This document shows, one piece after another, positions 56,601 through 64,000 of a DNA stretch of 64,000 bases (its first letter is position 1; every line of letters begins with the position of its first letter). Where the stretch lies: positions 9,059,979-9,123,978 of the forward strand of contig CAJINV010000003.1 of the NCBI GenBank assembly GCA_905178155.1. The letters are read 5' to 3'. The position numbers were made by a program, and so were the translations under genes. The notes beneath the pieces were generated by a model, which was not told the DNA's origin, did no database searches, and saw only the letters and a list, made by a program, of their open reading frames with translations. The stretch is from Amoebophrya sp. A120 (taxonomy: Eukaryota; Sar; Dinophyceae; Syndiniales; Amoebophryaceae).

Positions 56601-59312
56601 ATGGTAGGGCGTGACGGCTTTCGCAGTCCCTAGAGGTGCGTCTGGATCAGAACAGTGACTTGCTGGGCGGCACTGGAAATAGCGTTTGTTCCCATAAGGG
56701 GCTAACACCGTAGTAGTGGTTGTGCTGTTGTCTATTGTGTCGCTCACGTTCGTCTTTTTGTTCACCGACTGCATCATTTTTCGCCGCCATTCCGCCGACT
56801 TCACCTTGCGCATGTGCATGCGGTACACCAATAATCCCATCGAAGCCAACCGCGCCGGAAAGTACCGCTCCGGCTCCCGTACGGCCAGTGTGGGAAAGAA
56901 AAGCGACGCTCCCACGTAGTTGCAGGCTCCGCCAACAGCGTATTGCACCCAGGCAGAGTAGAAGCTGTTGAACTCCGGGGACGCGCGCACTCGCCAGAAG
57001 CAGTCCGGCTCGTCAACGCGGCAGTTATACATGTCGAACGGATCGGTAGTAGCGAGGCGCTTCATCACCATCTCGCCCGCGAATGCGTTCCGCCTGCAGG
57101 AACGGAAACGGTCCGCGAAAACCATTTCGGCCACGTTGACCATCATCATCAAAGGCGCGGCGCGAAGTTTACGTTCCCAGTGTTGTGACAGCTTTACGCC
57201 TGCTGACACATCATCTGTAGCACTCGAGGGATTCATGATTGAAAAAAATTGCTCAGCGTCTGCGCAGGAACTGCTTTTGACACTACCTGAAACGAGAGCT
57301 CCACAGTCCGTCGTGTCGTCTAGTTCTGCTAGCTCGTGTTTTGTTGCATGTCGTGTCCACAAATCAGCGTCCACAGGTAAATGATCTGCGAGGGAGGCAA
57401 TTCCTGGCGTCGCAGTCGAACTCAGACCAGAGTATTTTTTGCCTAACGCAGGGGCGGGGACAGGCCCTCGTACAACCGCCACGAGGCGATCAGCCGAGGA
57501 GGAGACAAGGCCCCAAAACGCCTCACGGAGATTCGTCGTGAAGCTTGTTGTGTCTTCACCCGGTTCATGAGATGCTGTTGCTGATGCACGGTAATTATGT
57601 CGCTCCGTGTTCTTCGTCGTGGTGTTACCAGGAGACAGTGCGGAAACAGCTGCGATCGTTGGATCACTAGGCGTACTAGAGCCACTACTTCTGTCAAGAA
57701 CTACATCAGCTGACATCCCGTTGCCAGGGCGCTTCTCGGGAGATGTTGACGAGGACACTTCTGCGTTGATTTCTGGTGCCGCAGGAGCGGCAGAATACAC
57801 CGCAGTAGAGTTCTTGGCCTGCCGCTGCTTTATCCAGGCTTTCCGTAGGTGCGAGAAGCCGTCCATCGCAGAAGGCACGGTCATCCACTTCAAGACCATG
57901 ACTACAAAAGTCAGCGAGTTCACCACCGCGTTCTTCTCAAGCATGTTCCAGGAGAACAAAGGCGGCACCTGAAAGCCAGCCATTGTCTCTTCTAGTACAG
58001 GCAGAAAGCAGCCAGAAAACCAGTCCCAGTCAGAGTCGAGTGAAGCGACCAACTTCTCATGCAAATGCGACTCCAGCAGAAACCGCAGCCCAAATTCCTG
58101 AACACTCGTCTGCTGCGGAAAAAGGTCCGCCTCGTCATTCTGCATCGCGACGAAAGATTCCGCCAGGGAGGTGGAGGATGAAGATCCGTCTCCTTTCGCT
58201 GCACGGTTGCGGTGTTTTGATGTTGGAAACCGCAAAATTGGTGCGATCCAGGGCTGCGCGGTAGCAAGTCTCGGGATCATCTCTTCCACAAGATCTAGCA
58301 GCTCCTCCTTCAAACTGTCTTCAGAACCTGATTCATCGTCCGCCTGGGGCGTTGCTCTCCCTCCGACCCTTGCTTTTTCTTCTTGCCCTATCTGCTCCAG
58401 GAGCGTCGTGCACTCCCGCTTCCTAAATTCGTTTTCCAAGAGAGGGTCATCAAGGTGCGTGTCGGAAAAACTGTGTCGTTGCACACCACGCAATGTGCCA
58501 TAGTCCGTACGGTTCGCGACCGATAACAGTGCGTTCCCGAGGGTGATGCGCCACGCAGCGCTTCGGGGCACGGCGGCCTCGCTTTCGCTATAGATCAGCG
58601 GCCTCGTAGTGCCGAAAACTTGAGCCAAGAAGTCCAGCGCAACCTGAGCATCCGACCTCGCATCGATTCCGCTCATCGTCCACAAGTCTGTGAGCATGAG
58701 ACCCGCATACCGCTTTGCCTGCAATTTCGTCTTGATCACTGTCCCCCAAATTTCGTCGTTTTCAAGGTAAACCTGATTTGGAACCTGCCGAATCAAAGTC
58801 GGCTTCGACACGAAGTCTACCCAAAGCTCAGGTCTAAAACTATCTGGGAAAAAACTTGCAGCGCAGGCTTCCCGCACCGGGATCCGGAAGAAGACGAAAA
58901 AGGACCGCAAAGACCTGTGGCCGTCGTGCTCTGGGTTGTTCCTCTTTACCCGGGCGCATTGCCAAATGACCTCGCTCAGTGCGGTCTCGAAAGAGGAAGA
59001 GTACTCGAGTGGTCTTGCGCCCTGCTTCAATTCTTTGACAAGACAAACATTCACGTAACAGAGCTGCTCTGGTTCCTTTGCTTCTTCTCGCCGTCGCCAC
59101 ATTTGGCCGGTCTTGTAAAAGCGTGTCGCGCGAACCTCGAAGGTTATCAACCTATCGTACCCGAGGTGGACCACCCAACGCAATAGGACACCGTAGAAGT
59201 GGAACAACCGCGGCGACGGGCCAAAACGCGACATCTTGTTCAGAGAGGCAACGTGTCGGAGCGAATGTGTACTTGCACCACCTCCGAGGTTCTCCTTTTC
59301 TCGACAAGCCAC
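53682..59312 (-). CDS. 1490-residue two-module protein of unknown family
   Basis: After excising four introners the exons (59312-56233, 55965-55928, 55658-55153, 54842-54804, 54491-53682) give exactly 1491 codons with no internal stop. The N- and C-terminal parts are homologous modules. Module 1 reads LCYVNVCLVKELKQG, SLRSFFVFFRI, WVDFVSKPTLIRQVPN, and YAGLMLTDLWTM. Module 2 reads LCYLNLCDASSIVEG, SLRSFFVFFRP, WQEHVSNPTLMRLPN and YATLALVDLSTF. The 700-residue middle has possible membrane or hydrophobic helices (NSLTFVVMVLKWM, YSAWVQYAVGGACNYVG) and conserved-looking Cys and aromatic residues (YFQCRPASHCSDPD, WYNTVGINFAIPVTGEFW). I know no name for this module. The first codon follows an AG at 59313-59314, so a 5' exon is possible; the first in-frame ATG is at 59234. 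Confidence 0.8.
54497..54803 (-). mobile_element. introner element, family 3
   Basis: 307-bp element with long inverted ends (about 50 bp). The left end TATGGAAGCGTCAGGTTTGA pairs with the right end CAACTCTGACACATCCATA, and the pairing continues through TCAAAGTTGAAATAATTTG. The duplication AGTCG is at 54492-54496 and 54804-54808. Removal joins HVSNPT to LMRLPNVLHLD, matching the uninterrupted VSKPTLIRQVPNQVYL of the sister module. No GT-AG choice exists; the nearest is GA-AC. Confidence 0.93.
54848..55152 (-). mobile_element. introner element, diverged family 2, inverted
   Basis: 305-bp element. The left end TATTACAATGAAAAATGCCC with CCACCCCCGAA, and the right end with TTTGGGGTGGAAAG and TTTTCACTGTAATA, are inverted copies. 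The duplication GATCG is at 54843-54847 and 55153-55157. Removal joins REIYPAI to NNLRWQEHVSNPT in frame. The interior contains AACACGACTAGAAT, the reverse complement of a family-2 interior motif, so this is a divergent family-2 copy in the other orientation. No AG acceptor is available. Confidence 0.92.
55664..55927 (-). mobile_element. introner element, family 1
   Basis: 264-bp element with inverted ends TATCAAGTGTAAAAATGTC and CATTTTTACATTTGATA, carrying the GTCTGGGTCTGGAAG signature. The duplication GAATA is at 55659-55663 and 55928-55932. Excision joins the 38-nt micro-exon (DVDVDPAVI) to REEVRTRLVGSS in frame. The interior orientation is the same as the copy at 621 and opposite to its neighbour at 55971. 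Confidence 0.93.
55971..56232 (-). mobile_element. introner element, family 1, inverted
   Basis: 262-bp element with ends TATCAAATGCAAAAATGTC and CATTTTTACATTTGATA. The duplication CAGAA is at 55966-55970 and 56233-56237. Excision joins LFRFFAFC to TRADVDVDP in frame. The interior is the reverse orientation of the 55664 copy: AGATTTTGAGAGGGC here against GCCCTCACAAAATCT there. Only GT-CT or similar non-AG boundaries are possible. Confidence 0.93.
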
Positions 59313-60005
59313 CTACGACGCCTGACGAAGAGTCCTCCAGAGCCGATTATTTCTTACTGGTGTAGGTACGAGTTGTATCTCTCTATCTTTTCTGCGAGCG
59401 CTCAAAAAAAAAACCGAGGCAGGCACACTCGGAGACCCAAAGCGCAAAAAACGGCAAGAGTGTGGCGCGTAACCAGGCTCTTCTTGGTTTCGCTTTTGCT
59501 TTTGGTCAACACCAACAGAAAATTTTGCATGACAACGAGCGACACGACCTAGTACAAGGAGATCGGATGATGTAACAAATATCTTGTACTTGAGTTGGCG
59601 CAGCTCCGTCTCGCTCTCGCAGCCGTCACGGGAACAAAAGAATTGCAGCCTACAAGGAGTTGAACTTGAACATCCAATGAACCACCAAGAGGTAGACGCA
59701 GACCTGCGACTGTGAAAGCAAAAACAAATAAACATCGACTCGCGTCGCTCTCTCCGACCGGAACGGCAAGATTCCCATCTTTCTAGATGATAAAGAAGAA
59801 TGAATGCTTTAAATTTGAAGAGCTTCATACATGTCATCGAACCTGTGAAATCGAACAGAAATCGTACAGAAGTGTCAACAACGTCCGTGAACGGATCCGT
59901 CCGCCAGGGCCCATCGGAATATCGAGTTGTGGTGCCGCTGTCTTTCCTCGGCGTTCAGGTTCAGCTGGGGAATAAATGCTTTTACAACAAGCAACAAGTC
60001 AGTGT
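59313..60005. other. intergenic
   Basis: About 700 bp. A minus-strand frame (59313-59837) is open but Arg/Ser-rich and without features; it could contain a short 5' exon of the two-module gene. A 14-bp duplication (GTTCAGCTGGGGAA) occurs near 59959 and again at 60003, across the end of the methyltransferase gene. Confidence 0.5.
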
Positions 60006-62796
60006 TCAGCTGGGGAAATACTCGACGTGGTCGAACTTATCGCTGCCGACACGCATCCACCACACGTAATCACTGTCAACGTAGATGGTAGAATTAGCGT
60101 ACCGATGGCCAAACGCGTTATAGGGTGGGGTTCCGGGTGTGCGGCTGTGTAACAGGGAGAGCCCGATTCCCGGAAAATTTGCCAAATTGAAGTCGTGCCC
60201 CGAGGCGTAGTATTGGGTTTTCGCGGCGTATGCGTACATATCCTGCAGGAAGCCCTGCAAGGAATGATCTCCGTCGAGAAACACCACATCTAGGTCTTCC
60301 AAGTTGTGGGTGGCTCTCATGCTATTGCGGCGATGAACGAATAGCCCTACGCTGTCACGGCCGACGCGCTGGTTCTCCTCGACGATGAAAGGCCCCGGGA
60401 TCTGTGTCCGGTACCGTTGGCGGGCACGCCTCAGCAGAATTTGCGGAGTGACTACCGGTTCCGCTGGCTTGACCACTTCTGATGGCGCGGCTTCTCGGCT
60501 CGCGATGCTGCTTGTCGATGCTGTTCTTGCAGTGCTCGTAGATGAGATTGCAGATGTAGATGAAGTGCTAGTGCTTCTGCTGTCTTCAAGTAGAACATCA
60601 TCCTCTACAACGTGCTCTTGTTCTTGCTTGTGATTTTCACGTTGAGCAGCGGCTACGAGTTCTTTTTCAGGATGATCTCCTCGCGATCGTTCATCTTCAG
60701 GATGATCCTCGGCTTCAGGGTCGTTGGTCATGGTGGCGAAGTGCGTGAGATTCCTTATCACCGATTCGTAGACCGTGTCGGCCGATTCGGAAACGTCCGT
60801 CACTTCGGCCATCAGTCGAAACTCGTCCATTTCCTGCAGCCAGGGGTCCACCAGATGGTACTGAATCAGGATCCAGCCCGGTAGTTGGCATCGCGCGAGA
60901 ACGTCCATTGTCGTTTTCCCTTGGAAGATGCCGATCTCCGCGACGCGCAGCAAGTACGCATCTTGCATCAGCTTCTTGCGCAGAAACAAAAAGACCTCCT
61001 GTCGCAGTTTCTCCATCAGTGCGAAATTCACAGACTCGGCAAGATGTATCGCGACCGGCGTAATCTCGTCCTCTACTCTACTCCGCTCGTCAATGCTGCT
61101 CTGCTCCGCCTTGGAAGGAGGTAGAGAATCACCAACATCTTCGTCTTCGTTAGTACCGCCTCTTCCTGTTCGACTGCGTGCGTCCGGATCATTTTTTCCG
61201 TCGTCGTCGTCGTCCGGTTCACGTGCGGCGCCCTTGTTCTCTTGTTTAGACAAGAAGGTTTGCAACTGGTTGAGGCGGTGCGCCACGTTGCGCGCTTCCT
61301 GGCCAAATTGCTCGAGAATTGGCCTCGCCGAGTACCAGTGCTCAATCGGAACATACTCCAGCGGGGCCCCGCCTTGCTGGTTCTCCCGCCCCTGGTCCTG
61401 CTGCTTCGCAAAAAACCGGAGTCCAGCTAACACGGCGTCCATCGCGGTGTCTAGGCTGAATTCTCCATCTTCGTTTGTACTGATCTGAAAATCTCCCTCG
61501 AAGATGCCACCTTGGTCGGCGGAGCGCGTGCGCTCACTCAGCAATGTGAAGTCTTTCGGTGTGGGGTACAAAATCCACTGTCGGGTCTTCTCGAGGAGAC
61601 GACCGAACAGGATCCGCTTTTCTGTGACCGCCTTCTGGAGCAGGGTGCAAAGGACCTCAGAGGCCTTTGTTACGCGTCGGTCCGCCGCGCCCCGTGTGCG
61701 CTCGCGCGGAAGATCAAACATGTTGAAGCCGGACCGCAGGTTTTTGCCGGTCGGCAGTAGAAGATCATGCCCCGATCTTCTCGCATGATCCGGCGGCTGC
61801 GCAAAACGAACGCTGCCGTAAGCCGCCAAATCAGTTTTAATTACGGACACAGCTGGCGGTGCCGCTGCACTTGTTTTATCCGCTTCGGCTTCGCTTGCTG
61901 CCGATGCCGCGGGCGACAGGTAACCGAACGTTTCCTCTGCGTAGTGTCGTAATTCCAGAGTTTCAATCAGCGTGTCCCAGTGCGAAAGGAAGTTGGCCGT
62001 CCATGCATGCCACACGTCGGCGACTGTGTAGATTCCGGTGCGGGGGAATCCCGACATTTCCACCAGTAATCGGTCTTCCCCACTGGCCTCCAGAGCGGCT
62101 AGCGTTTGCACACGGCTCCCAATCACGCTGCCACGAACAGCCTCCTCCTCGTCCCGTCGCAGGTCCATCAGAACGTGCCGAACCTCTTGAAACGTCTCGC
62201 CGCCCGCAAGCACCTCGCGATAATCGGCGGCTAGGGGAGCTGAGTGGTGCTGTTGTAATTTCAATTCTACGTCGCTTTTTAGCCTGGACGTGACATCAGA
62301 AACGAACGCTCCTGTGGCCTCCCCGTTGCGCCGAGCTTCCTCGCTAGTAACTGTGCGATCTCGGACCGGATTCGTACCAGCTCCAGCGCCGCCCGCGGCT
62401 ATACTTCTCGTCCTCGAGAATGCAGAGCGCGGCCACCGTTCGCGAGGCAGCAAACTCAAAGAGGGCGGAGGGCGCCTGCCTTGTGGAGATTTTCTAGTGC
62501 CCGTACGTTGTACATTATCATTTCCAAAGTTACTGCGTTCCGCATCTTCGCTCAGGTCCTCTGAGGACGGCGAAGCAAATTCGGAGTCTGCTTCGTCGTC
62601 GTGCCCTAAAAGCTTTTTCCTAAAGCCCGGTCCGTTGCGGTCGTCGCTGTGTTCCTCCGCATACCCGAAATTATGCACCACTTCGCGAACAACGTCATTC
62701 TCTTCGTCAACCAGAAGCGTGCCTGTCCCCCCGTAGACGGCGTCACGTGGTGCTATGGAGCTCTCAACAAGCGTTACATTGATCCCTGTTGCATGC
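60006..62796 (-). CDS. class I methyltransferase (Methyltransf_24-like)
   Basis: The frame from a likely AG|G acceptor (exon start about 62796) runs to the stop at 60006. The C-terminal third has the S-adenosylmethionine-binding motif AEIGIFQGKTTMDVL, then YHLVDPWLQEM, and LEDLDVVFLDGDHSLQGFLQ followed by YYASGHDF. This order is typical of the Methyltransf_24 family (E-G-x-x-x-G, VDPW, DGDH, GHD). About 120 low-complexity acidic and Ser-rich residues are inserted between VDPW and DGDH. The N-terminal 500 residues contain VYGGTGTLLVDEEN, MSGFPRTGIYTVADVWHAW and other ordered islands that I cannot assign. The substrate is unknown. The gene probably continues upstream, perhaps into the 63003-64000 frame, but the splice was not resolved. 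Confidence 0.75.
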
Positions 62797-63002
62797 CTTG
62801 TGTATGTGCAAGAATACTAGCAAAACTGCAAGGGAAAGCTTGCCGCGGGTCTTGCATTTAAGTATTTACAGATTATTTGACATTGGCAAAAATTTCGGTG
62901 CTATGTGGTGCGTGGAGAACAAACTTGTCGTGCGAAGTAGCTTGATCGACGTGTCGTGAAGGGTTAACGTCAGTGAAGACTCTGACTCTGCACGACATCA
63001 AA

Positions 63003-64000
63003 TCATGTAACAGCGATCGATGTCGCGTTTGAGAGTTCCATAGGTGCCGACACTTCGCCTCGGGCTTCCTCCAACTGCTTCTCGATGTCGCGGTCTTCGC
63101 GCCACTCCTCCCACGCTTTCAAGTGCTCACTCACCCAGAACAGTGGCGCCTGGCGCTCGATTGACTCGTGCATCGCGTAGGTGCAATTTCTTGGCAGAAA
63201 AACCGGCTGCGGCAGCACGTGGGTGATGTTCTGCGTAGACGACAAAATTCGGTGCTCCCACAGATAATGCCAGGGATCCCGCTGCAGAATGTCGCGCATG
63301 CTCCCTTCAAAGCTCTCCTCTTCCTCTTTCTCCTCGTTGTTGCTTTGTTCCACCCCGTTGTGGTCCCCTCCACCTCCTTGGTTGCTTTCTGAACTTGCCT
63401 GTTGCGCAGGCTCCACTTCAGCATCTCTTGCTGCTCTACTAAAACTGGGTCCACCGTCTTCCCGCAGGTGGTGTTCGTCTGGACTTGTCATTTGCGTGGA
63501 AGAACTGGAGGTGGCTCCAGCGTCTGCAGCGGCTCTTTCTGGTGCAACTTCTACCTGCGCCACTCGAAGTACGGAAGCTGGCTTCATCCACCCTTTGGGT
63601 TCGAGGAGCACTCCCATGTTTCCCAGAAACGTGTCGTCCCCACGAGATTCCGTCCATAGGCGCGTCCAGAGCTGCTCGGCACTGCACCGACTTCGCCCAG
63701 CACCGAAGGCTGGGTGGAACTTCGGCTCGCAACGGTCGTGCAGTGCCTGAAGATCCGTAAAAATGATACGATGCATGCGCTCGCAAAGGCTTTTCAACGC
63801 CAGGGCTTCCTGCATAACGCAATGCGGAAAACTTCTGCCATCCCGAACCCACTTCGGAGATAGCTCCAGGTCTGCGCTCCAAAACTTTTGGTGCGTGCGT
63901 AACCAGAAACGATAAGACGAAAGCACTTCCTCACACTGTGGGATTACGAAGTCGTAATCATGGTTCCTCGGCTTTCCACCGCCCTGCTTAGCGGAATTTC
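63003..64000 (-). CDS. hypothetical protein, cut by the window edge
   Basis: An open frame enters from the right edge (HDYDFVIPQCEEVLSSYRFW) and ends at a stop at 63003. It has an ordered first part (FWSADLELSPKWVRDGRSF, MQEALALKSLCERMHRIIF), a Ser/Glu/Gly-rich linker and a second ordered part (DPWHYLWEHRILSSTQNI, LFWVSEHLKAWEEW). I do not recognise it. It could be a 5' exon of the methyltransferase gene, since the two lie 200 bp apart on the same strand, or an independent gene. Both the start and the upstream part lie outside the window. Confidence 0.55.
   Translation of the reverse strand, partial: NSAKQGGGKPRNHDYDFVIPQCEEVLSSYRFWLRTHQKFWSADLELSPKWVRDGRSFPHCVMQEALALKSLCERMHRIIFTDLQALHDRCEPKFHPAFGAGRSRCSAEQLWTRLWTESRGDDTFLGNMGVLLEPKGWMKPASVLRVAQVEVAPERAAADAGATSSSSTQMTSPDEHHLREDGGPSFSRAARDAEVEPAQQASSESNQGGGGDHNGVEQSNNEEKEEEESFEGSMRDILQRDPWHYLWEHRILSSTQNITHVLPQPVFLPRNCTYAMHESIERQAPLFWVSEHLKAWEEWREDRDIEKQLEEARGEVSAPMELSNATSIAVT

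Noticed and set aside
1-64000. tRNA, rRNA or spliced-leader RNA genes
   Set aside because: No stretch with recognisable tRNA boxes, rRNA sequence or the dinoflagellate spliced leader was seen by eye; a covariance-model search was not possible.

Overview
The window reads as nuclear DNA of an intron-bearing protist, most likely an alveolate of the dinoflagellate lineage. The reasons are a kinesin, a START-domain protein, a CW zinc-finger protein, a JmjC protein and a DXD glycosyltransferase; all recognisable genes lying on the minus strand for 64 kb (unidirectional gene arrays are typical of dinoflagellates); very serine/alanine/threonine-rich inserts; and many short repeated introns with terminal inverted repeats. 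Introner elements of this kind have been described in the parasitic dinoflagellate Amoebophrya (Syndiniales). Assignment to that group is my inference.

Layout, left to right: 30-bp tandem repeat (1-180); unknown protein (269-1748); START-domain protein (2893-5118); kinesin (5986-10771); membrane protein whose intron carries a 1.37-kb inverted-repeat element (11201-16034); 3-hydroxyisobutyrate-dehydrogenase-like enzyme with two introners (16554-18740); JmjC/cupin-8 protein (19445-22029); repeat-poor intergenic DNA; large signal-anchor protein (24499-27829); Cys-containing protein (29512-30831); 1548-residue coiled-coil protein (31166-36560); CW zinc-finger protein (37485-40502); GT32-like glycosyltransferase (41449-47310); 1380-residue coiled-coil protein (47724-52249); a 1490-residue protein with two copies of an unnamed module and four introners (53682-59312); class I methyltransferase (60006-62796); and a gene running off the right edge (63003-64000).

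The main discovery is a set of nine 257-327-bp introner elements (plus one doubtful copy). Each begins TA(T/C) and ends ATA, has long inverted ends, and is flanked by a 5-bp target duplication (exact in eight, one mismatch in the ninth). Cutting out the element plus one duplication copy restores the host reading frame in every case. Most of these boundaries cannot be GT-AG; copies occur in both orientations; and two sit in one copy of a duplicated module at points where the other copy is uninterrupted, so they are recent intron gains. Ordinary GT-AG introns with matching phase occur in the same genes.

No rRNA, tRNA, CRISPR array or bacterial-type operon was recognised. Exon joins are my own phase-checked predictions from the sequence. 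No transcript data were available.
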